From Prinsepia uniflora (lineage: Eukaryota > Streptophyta > Magnoliopsida > Rosales > Rosaceae): a DNA stretch of 64,000 bases. Below, in pieces: positions 32,294 through 45,524 of this stretch (positions are counted from its first letter, which is position 1; each line of letters opens with the position of its first letter). The notes beneath the pieces are model-generated. The model was not told where the DNA came from and did no database searches. It saw only the letters and a list, made by a program, of their open reading frames with translations. The translations under genes were made by a program, and so were the position numbers. The DNA lies in contig CM064873.1 in assembly GCA_032719365.1 (NCBI GenBank), positions 320,001-384,000 of the forward strand. Direction: 5' to 3'.

Positions 32294-35200
32294 TGTAACA
32301 ACCCGTCCCGAAGTCCGGGATTAGTTTAGTGACTAATCTTGATTAGCGAGGTTGAACGGTGGTTAGTAGGGCGGAATCGGACAAAATGTGCAAAATGACC
32401 GTTTTGCCCCTGGTCGTGGGCAAAATGTTGACTTTTTGTTCGGGCGGTCAAATGGACTTTGACCGATGACCGTGACGTAGTTCGGGACGTCACGAGTTCA
32501 TAGACAGGTGGCACGTTCGATTCCGACATTCGTAGAGAAAGTTATGGTGTTCAGAAGTTGAGGGGAATTTTGGTAATTTGGCATTTTAGGGGCCAAATGT
32601 TGACTTTCTGACCGGGAGGTCCGATGGGCGAGGGCCAAGGACCGTTACGTAGGTATCGTCGATACGAATCCAACGACAGGCGGCATGCCGAAATCGGAGA
32701 TCCGACGACGACGTTATGGTCAAGGAAACGAACTAACGAACCGAGGCCGGGATTAAAATAATAATATAATAATGAATAGTGACCGTTGACTCAGCACACC
32801 TGGATGAGTGACAAGTGTCACTCATCCCTTGAAACCAGAATCCTTGTCTTAGGGGAAACATCATTATGATGTTTTATTATTAATTAAATTAATTAATATT
32901 TATTTTCTCCATTAATCTCCTTTGTTCTTCAAACCGTGCAAAATGGGGGAATCAAATTGGAGAGAGTTTGCTGCCTTCTCTAACTGGGTTTGAGGGCAAA
33001 ATTGAGTACTTGTTGAGACTAACTCAACTGGGTAAACACGGGAGATTGAGGAAGGTTGAGGAACTGAAATTCGAAAATTTGGATTTTGGGGGGGGAATTC
33101 GGATTTTGAACTTGAGGCCGTGAGGATCGAAATTGAGCTCACCTTCAGCTTTCTGGGATCAACACGAATCGATCTGCAACAAGAACGAAGGTAATTGGGG
33201 TCGAATTGAGGAAGAACAGAAGGATGGAGGTCTCTGAAATTTCGAAGCTGAGTCGTGGAATTGGAGGCTTCGTTGGATGCAATTGAGGTGGGGAAACTAC
33301 TTCTCATGATCCCACGATGCTTCTGGGTTCATCAATTGAAGGAAACCGATCGAGATCGATGGACCTCCATTGATGAACAGTGACGGTGCTCGAGTTTGTG
33401 TCGTGACGATTGAACACTGGATTGAAGCAATTGTGTTGGGGGAAATGATCTACAGAGTCCATGGAAGCTTCTGGTTGAATCAATTTCAGGATATCGATCG
33501 AAATGGATGGGGTTCGAAGGATGAACAATGGACGGGTGTTCTTGGTGTTCATCATCGAATCGTGGAATTGTAGGTAATGAATTGTGTAATCAATGTTACA
33601 GAACTTAAATTAAACTTAAAACGAAGCTAATGGAATGATCAATTGTTGTAATTAAGGCTGAATTGATAGGATTGGAACCGGGTCGTATCGCGGGCAAACT
33701 GGACCCGTTTACCAGACATACGGGTTAGATGGTGACACTATAGCAGGCGCGTGGGTTTCACGCGCAGCCACTCACGGCGGCGCGTGACGGCGCGTGGGCG
33801 CGAATCTCGAGGTGAGGTCAACATGACTTCTGTCCTATTTAATGTAACGGACATTTTGGAATTGGTTTCGTGTCGATCGGACACCGTCTCGATATTGTTC
33901 GGGATGTCCGAAGGTTTTAAATTAAGTTTAAAAATAAGTAAAAATTCGAGAAAATTACGGGACTTTGATAGGATGTTAATGATGAGGTTAGTGACCCTCT
34001 AATGTGATTTGGACAGGATTGGGAGTCCCGGTGTTAGTGGTGTGGCCCGGGAGGGCCGGTGGCACGCGTATCGAGGCACACGGTTAAAACGGTCTGTGAG
34101 TGGACTTTGGTTTTATAAATCCTATGCATGCTTAAATGTGTTATATGGTTTATATACATGATTTCTATGATGGTATTTGTGAGCATTGATTTTGGATATG
34201 TTGCACGTATTTCGAGGTGTTTTCCGTATTTCACGTATATCGGGATTAACGGTTTATTTGCGGTTTTGTGTGCTTGTGGTTAAATAAATAATATGATGAA
34301 ATGGTTTTGAAATTGGAACTATGAACTCGGGCTTGAGGCCCACTTGTTTTGGAAATTTCGGACTTGGAGTCCATTTGAGAATCGGGCCGGGGGCCCAATC
34401 GGTTAATGAAATCGGGCCAGGGGCCCAGTTGGTATGAAATCGGGCTGAGACCCATTTGAGTTATGTTATCGGGCCAGGGGCCCAGTTGATTTGTGAATTC
34501 GGGTCGTGGGCCCAGTGGGTTTATAAGTCGGGTTGCGGGCCCAGTTGGTTTACAAATCGGGCCGTGAGCCCAGTGGTTCATAAAATCGGGCATGAGGCCC
34601 AGTTGGATAATAAATGTGATTTCGGGTCAGGGACCCTATATTTATATTGGTGATTTTGGGTCAAGGACCCTAAATGGAATTATGTGGTTTTATGGAAATT
34701 TCGGGCAGGGCCCAATGGTAATAATGTGATAAAAGGATTTAATAAAACTATTTTCCATATACCATCTGGATACAAGGATATATGATGGTCTCCTCCAGAT
34801 GTCTGGGACACTGGGGAAGTCACGGTGCATTGCCTGTGAGGGGTCATTATACGGAGCAGCCGGACCGTATGATGACTCAGGAGCAGGATTGCTATGATTG
34901 ACGTCAGGGACGTCAGACATCAGGGATGTCAGATATAAGGACCCGGAGAGACCCCGGGCAGCACGCGTAGCTTATGAAACCGTGAGACATGACGTCAGGG
35001 ACGTCTAGCATCAGGGATGCTGGTGATGGTAATGGTAAAATACGAATTAATGAAATGGCTTTCCGGGTGGATTTATGATTGTGTGATTTTAATGAATTAA
35101 TGTTCATTTATGGTAGTGGGTGGTGACCCACATGGTCGTATATGCATGGTGGTGGTATTCCACGGTTTTGGGCTGAGTTCCCACACTTGGTTTTTGGTTA

Positions 35201-35550
35201 ACGGTTTTTGGGCTAAGGCCCTAATGGCTCGGTTGAGCAAACGTTTTGGTTACTGGTTTTGGTGGCATGCATACGTTTTTATTGGAGGGCATAAATGTCT
35301 TATAAATGTATTTGATGAACTTATTGGTTTTGTCCACTCACAGCTTTTGGTTTTAATGCCCTTCAGGTTGATCACGGATGCGGTTGCAGCAGGGACTGGG
35401 ACATTGCACACCTCCTCCATCGATCCTTGCGCACTCTGGATGCCCCGTTTGGGCAGTGACTCTTGGTTATCCCTGGTCCGACACCCCTTGTTGGACGGGA
35501 GCAGGGCACATTCCACGGTAATCCCGGGGGGATTGGGATGGGTCCTGTCA
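32294..35550 (+). mobile_element. Solo LTR C, inserted in the 5' LTR of E
   Basis: 3,257 bp, TGTAACAACCCG...GGGTCCTGTCA, TSD CGGTC (32289-32293 and 35551-35555). Removing it restores the E LTR as seen at about 24700-24715. It is the closest relative of LTR A and gives the uninterrupted reference for it. It contains the palindrome (32802-32827) and the GGGCC array (34321-34705). Confidence 0.95.
34321..34705 (+). repeat. GGGCC..GGGCCC array in LTR C
   Basis: Collinear with 1721-2092 in LTR A, with a few substitutions (for example CCCAGTT to CCCAATC at about 34395). Confidence 0.8.
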
Positions 35551-38395
35551 CGGTCATATGTCAAAGTCCGTTTAATTCATCAATCAAAAAGTCAACAATT
35601 GGCCATACCCATAACAAGGGTAAAAACGTCAAATCACACAATAAATTACAAAATTGAAATCCTCGAATTTCCGGGGTGTTACACTCTGCCCAAAACCAAA
35701 TCAAGCATACCAGAATGGAACCTCGGCCCAAATCATCGAACACGTGGGAACACATCCCATGGGATCTCAGCCCAAATCCATTTATCATTATAAACACAAT
35801 TTCCCAAACCAATTGAAATCATGTTTATCCATTATATTCATATCCAGAACCTGTCACGGTAAAATAAAGCTTCACGCGTGCTAACTGGGGTCTCAAACCC
35901 AAGTCTCTCCAGGGTCCACCTAGGTCAATGTCCGTAGATCAATGACCCTCCCTAGAGGTAACGAACCATGCCCATCCTGAGAGTAAGGAACCCAACTAGG
36001 GGGTGACTCCACTCAGTCAGTGCTCCGTGACTACTCCGGGGTCCACCCAAGCCAACGACCCTCCCCGGAGGAGACAATCACATATAAAGGATGGGATATG
36101 AAAAACCTTTGAAATCATTCTTGAAACCTTTCAAGGATTCATACCCGGCCCCCATAAGCCGTCATGAACCATAAAATCCTTTCATAGGTTCATACCGGTT
36201 CCCATAAACCGTCATGACCCGTAAATCAATTTCAAGGGTTCATGCCGGTTCCCATAAACCGTCATGACCCGTAAAAACCATTTGTAACACATAACTGGGC
36301 CATAGGCCCGAATCCACATAGAAACAGGACCTCCGGTCCGAATCGTAAACCAACTGGGCCTCCGGCCCGATTCCGTAAATCAAATGGGTCTCGAACCCGA
36401 GTTTACCTTTTCAAATCCAAAACCATTTCATTAAACTATTTCCAAAACCATAAGAATGGAAAATCGGAGTAAAATCGGAAAACCTCGATTTACGTGCAAG
36501 CACGTAAATCGCCTCGAAGTACGTGAAACCATACAATTCATAACCATCCAAATCCACATCATAAAATCATATTCATAATCCATTTGGAAATCCAAAATCA
36601 TTTCATTCAGACCAATAAAGACGTACGGACCCGTATAGGCACCGTATAGGGCCGAAACCTCGAAATACGTGCCTATACATAACCACACATCCAAATGCAC
36701 TCATGGCATCACAAACAAGTATTTAAAACATATAATAAACATTTATGCATGCACCAATTTAGAAAATAAGGTCCACTCACAGACCGTCCGAAACCGCGCC
36801 TCGATACGCGTGCCATAACCGTCTCCCGGGTTAATCATCGTCACCGGGACTCCCAAACCTGTCCAAATTCATTTAGAGGGTTACTAATAGCCTCATTAAC
36901 CTCTCATTGAAGTCCCATAATTTTTCCGATTTTCTAACTATTTTTAAAACTGAACCTAAACCTTCCGATGCCCTGAAACATATCGAGACGGTGTCCGATC
37001 GACTCGAAACCAGTCCCAAAATGTTCGTTACATCGAATAGATGATTTGACATGTTGGAACTTTCCCCAAAATATCCCCCACGCGCCCGTACGCGTCGCCT
37101 GATGTGGTTGCGTGTGGGAGTCACGTGCCTACTACAGTGTCACCCCTAACCTCGCGTCGACCGGTCTGAACCGGTCCGGTCCGGTTCGCCTGCAACTTGG
37201 ACCAGCGTGACCGGTTCAAGCTCCTACATGGTCCAATCTTCACCGTTTTCACTCCTAATCGATCCTAATCCTCATATAATCATCCTAGGATCCTAACCCA
37301 ATTGATTAGAATCCCGAAAACCCACGAAACCCGGCTGGTTCAATTAAACCCCTCACGGTTCAAACACCCAAAACCTTCCCCAGGATTCCTCGACGCCTAA
37401 CCACCCTCAAAACCTTCCTAAAAACGTCCTAGAAACCTATTTAACTCATTAAAACTGTCCAAATCGACCCATAACAATTAAAACTGAAAATGGATTAAAA
37501 TCGGTTAAATCGATACCTGCACGGGTTTTGGGCCTCCGTCGTGCACGGCAGCGCCGTCCTGGCCGGCCACCACCTCCGTCAATCCTCTCCTCACTCCCTG
37601 GTCTCAGTCCTGGTCGAAATGGGTGATGGTTGGCTGGATTTGGGTTGCACGGATGGGAGAAAATTGTGGGTGTGAGATCGGGTATTTGAGGAAAATGGGA
37701 ATGATCGATGCAATTGCAAGGGATGATATGCATGTATGTGGAATGGTAGCCAGTGGATGAGTGACACTTGTCACTCATCCATTGGTTTCTGAAAAACAAC
37801 TGGGCCCACTAAAGTCCAAAGGTACCTCGTAAAACGCGTCATCGTGAATAGTATCCTGGAACTTTCGTGAACCGTAACTTCGCCGTCGAATGTCCGAATT
37901 CGACGTGCCGCCTGTCTACGGATTCGTATCGTCCTTATCTACGTAACGGTCTTCGGCCCTCGGCCATCGGACATTCCGGTCAAAAAATCAACTTTTGACC
38001 CCATTTAACCAAAATCACCAAAATGCCCCTAAACTTCCGAACGTCATAACTTCCTCCTCGGACGTCGGAATTGAACGTGCCACCTATCTATGAACTCGTG
38101 ACATCACGAACTACGTCACGGTCCTTGGTTAAAGTCTATTTGACCGCCCGATTGAAAAGTCAACGTTTTGCCACCATCAGGGGCAAAACGGTCATTTTGC
38201 ATCGTTCATCCGATTTTTGCCCAACTAATCACGGATTAACCTCACTAATCGTGATTAGTCATTAATCTAATCCTGGAATTCGGGACGGGTCGTTACACAT
38301 TCCACTTAAGGAATTTACTGAGAATCATTTCATCCTGGGTCTAATCTGCCCAATTGTGCTACCTTTCTAGCCTCTGGGCTCATTCATTCATGGGA

Positions 38396-41300
38396 TGTAA
38401 CGACCCATCCCGGAATTCGGGAGTAGATTAGTAACTAATCATGATTAACGGGGTTAATCGGTGATTAGTTGGGTGAAATCGGACGAACAATGCAAAATGA
38501 CCGTTTTGCCCCTGGTCGTGGGTAAAACGTTGACTTTTTATTCGGGCGGTCAAATGGACTTTGACCAATGACCATGACATAGTTTGGGACGTCACGAGTT
38601 CATAGACAGGTGACACGTTCGATTCCGACGTTCGTGGTGAAAGTTATGACGTTCGGAAGCCCAATGGCATTTTCGTAATTTGGACTAAAAGGGGGAAAAT
38701 GTTGACTTTTAGACCGGGAGGAGCGATGGCCGAGGACCGTTAGGAAGGTCTCGATTCCCTGAGTCCGTAGACAGGTGGCACGCGTCAATCGAAGTTCGGA
38801 TGACCAAGTTGCGGGTATGGATGCATGAGGGGCATTTTGGTAATTTGGATAGTGATGGCAAAATGGTAATTTTGGCTGCTGTTTGTGAGACACCCGTGAG
38901 TGGGTGAATTTTGAATTGAAGAACAGAGTGAGTGCAATGCTTAATCGGTCCAATGAATTGTTTATAAAGGTTAGTGACATTGGGGGGAGATTGTTTAGCC
39001 CTGAGGACTTAGTGCTAGGCGTGCTGGGAGTTGTTTATGCAGTAGGGTGCTTTGGGCAGTGCACGGGTACACAATGCCGTGTTGGTGTGTTGATTTTGGG
39101 AGAACATAATACATGTTGTGTTGAATTGATTTAATTGAGTGGGAGAACAGGGTTGGAGGTGGATGAGCACGGGTGTGCTGGTTGAGGTGAGTGCGGGAGA
39201 CCAACCTGAGTTAGTGCCACTGAACTGAGAAAAAAAAAACAGAGACATTGTGCAGGGCGTGATCGACCTTTCCAAGGCCAAACTGAGTGAAATTGTGAAC
39301 GGGAAGAGGATCAAGGAGGTTAGAACAGAGTGTTGAGACGGATAGAGAGGAGAATGAGATGAAAATGGTGAGAGGAGTGTCCAAAATCCGAAACGGGTTC
39401 TTGAGAGAGTGAGAATCCAATTCAAAATGTAGGCCAGCCCATGGCAAATTAAGGCTTTATTGAGTCTTCTGGGATCAATTCCAGTCGATCTAGTGCAAGA
39501 GGGAAGTGAATTGTTGCTGTTTTGGCTTCGAAGGACTTGGCGATTGAGAGGAAAAATCGGGCTTGAGTCGTGAAGTTGGAGGGGTTTAAGGGAGAAATTG
39601 GCATGAGAAACAAACTTATACAAACCCTATGAAGCCTCTGAGTGGATCAATTTCAAGGAAGCAAACGAAAATGGTCGAGATTGATGAATGAACAGTGTTC
39701 GTCTGTTCTTCGATGTTCATCATCGAATCGTGCGATTATAGGAATTGGAACGGGTCATCGCGCGGGTTGCAGACCCGTTTGACAGGAGAAACTGGTGAAT
39801 GAGATGTACAGTAACGGTACTGTAGCTAGCGTGCGGGTGTCACGCGCAGCCACTCACAGCGGCGCGTGGGACAGTTTTTCAAGGTGAGTTTAAAACGACT
39901 TTTATCCTATACAATGTAACGAACATTTTAACGTTGGTTTCGAATTTATTGGACACCGTTTCGATGTTGTTTCGAGGGTCCGAAGGTTTAGGTTACGTTT
40001 TTAATTAACGATTAATTCCCGGAAAATTATGGGAAATTAGTATGTTGTTAATTGAGACCTTAATGACCCTGAAATGTGATTTCGGACAGGATTCGGGTTT
40101 TCTGGAAAATGCCGGAAATTACGGGAACACGTGCGGGGCGAAACCGAGCCTTAAGAACGGTGTGTGAGTGGACGTTGCTTTCAAAATTTAATGCATGCAT
40201 AAATATTTCTATGATTTCTACGATTATGATTATGAATTGTGATGATTTTGATTCCCGTATTTATACGTATTTGTGATACGCACACGAAATTGCACGTATT
40301 TCGAGATTATGGTTTCCCGTACGTTTTTTTATGATGGTTTAATGAATGATTTTATATGATTTGTGCGTATCATGTTATTAAGATATTGGATTGTGATTGT
40401 GAGTATGGTTTACGGTTTTGACACGGATTTCGAGATTTTTCACGGTTATACACGTTTTACGAGATTTTGAGTATGTTGTGATTTGACCATGATTTTGGTG
40501 ATTTGATTGTGGTTTTGATGAGATTTGAAATATGAGGTGTTTTCAAGGATTTAAAACGGATTTTGAAAAAGGTGATTTTGGGCTTGATGCTCGGGGCATA
40601 AAAGTAATTTTGATGAACGAGATTTCGGTTTTTGGAGGTTTGAAAACGGATTCTTGGTTTGGGTTCGGGATGATGTTTCCGGATGCCGGCTTACGAAATC
40701 ATTATTGCAAATTCGAATTCGGGAATGGGTAATGGTTGATAAAAGTGATTTGATCTAATTATACATGCCCTGTGTTTGATGATGAATGATTTTGTTTTGT
40801 GAAGTAAGATTTTGGAGATTTGAAAGTGGAAATTCGGACGTGCGTCCTGTTATGACAAAAATGTGTTTTCGAATTGGATTTGGAATTTGGATCCCGAGTT
40901 GTTGTGATTGACAAATGTTTTAGGTTTAAAGACCCGTTGAAAACTGTTTTGGGTTTAAAGACCTGGGTGCTATTGTTGGAGCACGTTTTGAGTTTAAAGA
41001 CTTGGTTAATTGATGACGCGGGCGGGCCCGAAATTGGGTTTAAAGGCCCGGATTGAGTTTAAAGACTTGTGAGTTTAAAGACTTGGTTATTGTGATACCC
41101 CCGAGGTCTATTGATTATGTTTTGAGTTTAAAGACTCGTTGATATCCCGGGAAGGCCTGATTATGTGCATGGTTTTGAGTTTAACGACTCGGGCGCACTT
41201 GATATCCAGCAAAATGATTGACTTGTGATTTATTGTTAATTTCTGATGTTTCGGTTGAGTTGGGCAGTGGCCCGGTTTATATGGTTGATGGTTTTGGATC

Positions 41301-41738
41301 ATGTTGTGTATTTGGTTTTGATTTCGTGGTTTTGGGCTGAGGCCCTGTGTTTATGATTGCGGGCTAAGACCCGAAGGTTAAGAAAAAGGAAAATGATTTG
41401 ATTTTCATACACGGTTTTTCGAATGTTGGAAATGAAAATAATTGTGAAATGATTTTTGAATGCATGCATTGGTTTTTACGTGGAGGGTAAAAACGTCTTT
41501 CTGTAACTGTTTTGTAAACTGATTTATATTTGTCCACTCACGCCTTTTGGTTTTTATTGACCCTCCAGGTCGTGGCGCGTTGATCGAGACTGATCGAGTG
41601 GCGGAGGCATGAGTAAGCACGTGTGGCTATCCCTGGTCTGGCACGTACTGAGGGTAACTTGGGGATTTCAGTCGTCTTGCTAGAAGGGAGCATGACCGGG
41701 CACGGTTAACAATGCCCTTTTCGGGGGCGGTCCTGTCA
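38396..41738 (+). mobile_element. Solo LTR F, inserted in the D-G remnant
   Basis: 3,343 bp, TGTAACGACCCATCC...GCGGTCCTGTCA, TSD TGGGA (38391-38395 and 41739-41743). It contains a TTTAAAGACTC array (40918-41195). Confidence 0.93.
40918..41195 (+). repeat. TTTAAAGACTC tandem-like array in LTR F
   Basis: At least eight GAGTTTAAAGACTCG or GGTTTAAAGACCCG units, more divergent and more widely spaced than in LTR M. Confidence 0.8.
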
Positions 41739-41938
41739 TGGGACCCCACATAAATCCGGGTTCAATAGTTAGTAATTCACAGTGTACACTGATTAACATC
41801 CGACCCCCAATCCAGGGTCAATTTCATTCCGAGATCTATCACGAGGTCTCATATACCCTAATATACTAGTCTTACTAACAGATCGAGCATGAGGCTTACG
41901 TTTCGAAGGCATGACATGGCAACAGAATCAGCAACCTA

Positions 41939-41952
41939 GTGCTCTTATACCA
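41939..41952 (-). other. Decayed primer binding site of D-G, tRNA-iMet
   Basis: The minus strand reads TGGTATAAGAGCAC, one change from the PBS of E, 3 nt from LTR G. Confidence 0.85.
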
Positions 41953-41955
41953 ATT

Positions 41956-44878
41956 TGACAGGACTCATCCCCGAAGGACATAGAAAACCGTGTATGTACC
42001 TGCTTCCGTCTGACAAGTCAACTGAGGTTCCGAAATTACCCTCCAAGCCTTGCCAAACAAGGGATAACTGCACCTGTGCCCACTCATACCTCCACCTTTC
42101 AAATAGCCTCGATCATCGCGCCACGACTTAGAGGGTCAATAAAACAGAAAAGGTATGAGTGGACAAAACAAACTTTTATCAATTCATTTACCAAAATACA
42201 TTCTTACCCTCTAGTTTTACAAACATGCATGTATATCATAAAACATGAGTAAAATACCTCCGGGCACAAATATTTATAAATCACAAATCTCGATAAAAAC
42301 ACGGGACTTATTTCCATATCCAATCTCATTAGTCACGTTATCCATGCTACGCGTGCAAATCAAATAAGCTCAAGGACAGCTCAAATCCGAGCACGTCGCA
42401 GTGAACACATCACCGGCCGACGTTCCAGATCGTCGTGAACACATCACTGATCGATCTCCACATAATACCAGCACACCTGAGTCGAGCCTCCCTCGGCTGC
42501 ACAACAATAGATCATGCTACGTGACCAGTCCCCATTACTGGGTCAACATCGGGACAAAAATTTTCAATAGACCCCTGCCCCATAGGCAGTCATACCATAT
42601 ACTTACTCGAAATACGTAGCCTAGCTCACGTCCGAGTCCACACAATCCAGGAATCACAAGTGTCAGTATTATCATCGTAAACACATGTCATCCACTCGTG
42701 GCATGATACAATGGCTTAAATCCCCACGCATATGGCACCAGGCCAATAATCTCATAAGGTTCAATAAAATGGGAACTTATTCCCCTTGTCCGTCCAATCA
42801 CACTACCTTCTTCCCCAGGGTCAATATGTATCCCAAATTCAATCATTCATTTTGTTATAATTTCCATCACAGGCATCCATAATGCCTATCTCATGCCAGT
42901 GACTAGCATCCAGTACAATCATCCACCTCATGTCTCAAATCATATCCATCATTCATCTTGACGCTATCCACATCATACACCAAGTATGATCCTGCAGTTG
43001 GACCCCAATAGTCCAAGTTATCAAGATAGGCCATGTGTCACTCTAATCTTATGGAGTCCCATCAATAAAAGGATTTCACCTACCCTTAAGTCATCAAACA
43101 TATTAACTCTCTGCTTAATATACTGGTTATCTCTGTAGCCACCCCGAAATGATACCCGACCTGACAATGCTGTCGTAATCTCAATATACCCCGACCATCG
43201 CCTTCGTACACATTAGGCCTTTCTGTTTATCAATCATTGCCAATCCCAATGGTTGATACGATATTCATAAATTACTTCCCAGAGGCTCGAACCTTAGATC
43301 ACTATCGTCGATCCCGAATCATGTGGGGGAAAGTAAAATTCCTGAGGGTTCAGCTAGCATCGATAATCCCCGCCCTATGATGCCGAAAAAACCTCGCCAA
43401 ATCACAAATCTCATAGTGACACATCATTATGTCCACGGGAAGGGTCAACATCAATAGAATCACTTCCCCAATTGTAACCATACTATACATGGTCCTCGTT
43501 TCAAACATATCAGACTTCCTTCCTGATCAGTCACATCAACTGGTAATATTGTAGAGAACCCCTCTACAATCCTAGATGGTATCCAACCAATCTCAAAGCA
43601 ACTCATAACCACTATCACAGTCTTTAGTTATTTCCCATGCGCCAACTACAATGACCGTCTTCCTCACCCGATTACCCTGCAATTGGGTTGTACAACCCGC
43701 GACATGGTCCGATTAGTTCCCTGTCAATTCGACATCCTTTTCAACAATTGAACATTTAAATAGGCTCGTAAGGGTCTTAATGTAAGTTATGCATCATCAA
43801 TTACGTATATAATTACCTTAATCCTTCAATTTGAAGATGAACTTTCGAAGAACCTTCAAGTGCTGTTCATCCATCGAATTCCCTTAATTTCATCTGTTTT
43901 TGTTGAATTGATTCATCAGAAAGCTTCATTGGATCCTTAGAAACTTGTTTTTTTATCTCAATTCCATCGTTCAATCCTTCCAATTACACAACTCAATCCT
44001 CGAATTGCTCCACTTCCTCCATGTCCGTTCTGAGCCAAAAGGACACCAATTCTCTTCGTTCTTGAGGTGATCTCGATCGAGACAGTCCCAGAAAGCTCAA
44101 ACCAATCTCAATTTGAAGTATCACGACCTACAAATTCAAATTCAATTTTTGGGAGAATTTGAATTCCTACGTGTTTGGGCTTTCGGGTTTAGAGGTTTTC
44201 CCTCTTCTTTGCTCTCCATATCATTTCTCTAAACTCCTTCTCATAATCTTTATTCTCTGTAATTTCCTCTCAAGGTTAGCTATGGAAGGACTCTCAGTGC
44301 TCTCACATAATCATACTCTGTTTTTTTCTTTGTTTTGATAAAGACTAATTATGATGAATCATTCCATGAAACCCGGGGCAAAGGAAGCCACTTACACTTG
44401 TTCCTCACAAGCTACCAAAACCGTGCAAACACTTCACCCTTTTTAAAACAATTAATAATGGATTAATGGGAAACATGATCCATAATTTAGGGGTCTCAAA
44501 TCATGGGATGAGTGACACTTGTCACTCATCCAAGGGTCTATAATCATTGATCAAATTTCAATATTTTATTTATTATTTCAATTGAATTCCCGGAATGTAA
44601 GTTTAACCGATTTCACTCCCGTGACCATAACTTCCTCGTTCGATGTTCGATTTTGACCTGCCGCCTATCTATGGACTCGTGACGTCCCGAACTACGTCAC
44701 AATCATTGGCCAAAGTCCGTTTGATCTCCTGACTCAAAAGTCAACATTTTGCCCACCTCCAAGGACAAAACGGTCATTTCGCACTCTCCGTCCAAAATCA
44801 CACGACTAATCACCGATTAATCTCACTAATCCTTCATTAGTCACTAATATAATCCCGAAATTCGGGACGGTCGTTACA
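41956..44878 (-). mobile_element. LTR G (5' LTR of reverse element D-G)
   Basis: 2,923 bp, TGACAGGACTC...GGACGGTCGTTACA on the plus strand. The palindrome is intact at 44506-44531. The base pairs after its end (CCGTA) do not match the GTCGA before LTR D. Confidence 0.88.
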
Positions 44879-45524
44879 CCGTAGGCTTATTGAGTTTAAA
44901 GACTCGGATTGATATTTAGGCCTGTTGAGTTTAAAGACTCGGATATATATATATATATATATTGAGTTTAAAGACTCGGATAGATCCAGCAGGTTTGATG
45001 GGTTAAAATGTGTTTTAAATGGTTTTTTGGATTTATGTGATATCATGTCGTTTCAAAGGGATTTCAAATGTTTTAGGCGAAGGCCCGAGACTTGAGAAAC
45101 GAAATTTGATAAAGGAAAGGATTTCTGATTTTCATAAACGATTTTTATTGTCTCAGAAATGAAATGATTTTCGAATGCATGCATTGGTTTTACGTGGAGG
45201 GTATACATGTCTTTTCTTATAAAATGTATTTCATGAACTTATTATTTATTTTTGTCCACTCACAGTCTTTTCTGTTTTTGATACCCTTTAGGTTGATGCG
45301 GTGCGGGCTGTTGTTAGGAGACGAAGACATCACACACGATCCACAGTGGTTTCTGCGCACTCTGGGAAATCGGAAGTTAGTTTTGGATGGTTCGCCTGGG
45401 TATCCCTTGTCTGGCTTACGTGTTACGTGAAGGTTAGACGGGTGTTTAGCCTTCGTGTCGCACGTGAGTTAGACGGGAGCATGGTTATCGCTTAATCCAG
45501 GGGGATTGGGGATGGGTCCTGTCA
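44879..45524 (+). mobile_element. LTR K, 3' fragment
   Basis: It begins in mid-LTR (the CCGTAGGCTT...TTTAAAGACTCGG zone matching about 15945 in M) and ends GGGATGGGTCCTGTCA at 45524. The 5' three quarters are missing, removed with the middle of H/I. TTTTG at 45525-45529 would be its right TSD; the left copy is gone. It contains a short (TA)n at about 44942-44962. Confidence 0.8.

Larger units (their letters stand above)
21883..35683 (-). mobile_element. Element E: nearly complete Tekay-like Ty3/gypsy chromovirus
   Basis: Flanked by TSD CTCTG (21878-21882 and 35684-35688); net length about 10.5 kb without LTR C. Minus-strand order: 5' LTR (35683-29447, split by C), PBS, gag, protease, RT, RNase H, integrase with C-terminal chromodomain-like segment, PPT, 3' LTR (24835-21883). 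The two LTRs are alignable almost base for base, so it is young. The coding frame is continuous from 29321 to 24870 except for two in-frame stops, so it is probably not autonomous now but could be rescued by relatives. Confidence 0.95.
29447..35683 (-). repeat. 5' LTR of element E, interrupted by solo LTR C
   Basis: Pieces 29447-32293 and 35556-35683 give a 2,975-bp LTR matching 21883-24835. Differences include extra TGACGTCA units (30745-30805) and a deletion at about 31950 that removes one arm of the palindrome. Confidence 0.94.
21460..38297 (-). mobile_element. LTR D (3' LTR of reverse element D-G), interrupted by element E
   Basis: Pieces 21460-21882 and 35689-38297 join across E to give an LTR of about 3,032 bp, TGACAGGACT...GGGTCGTTACA. 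It is followed on the plus strand by CATTCCACTTAAGGAA, a decayed form of the PPT that adjoins the 3' LTR of E, so D is the 3' LTR. GTCGA precedes it (21455-21459). It carries the palindrome at 37755-37780. Confidence 0.85.
38298..41955 (-). mobile_element. Internal remnant of element D-G, split by solo LTR F
   Basis: Only 98 bp (38298-38395) next to the 3' LTR D and 212 bp (41744-41955) next to the 5' LTR G survive. The first part holds the decayed PPT and untranslated 3' end; the second holds 5' leader and PBS. All of gag-pol is gone. Confidence 0.75.

Noticed and set aside
35110..35793. A 227-codon plus-strand frame that looks long enough to be a gene
   Set aside because: It runs from solo LTR C across its TSD into the LTR of E, so it is a chance fusion of two LTR segments; the related frame at 9178-9603 is the same LTR text in LTR A.
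21460..44878. D-G as an ordinary element with a TSD
   Set aside because: The flanks GTCGA and CCGTA do not match and lie in different host LTRs, so I treat it as a rearranged chimera.
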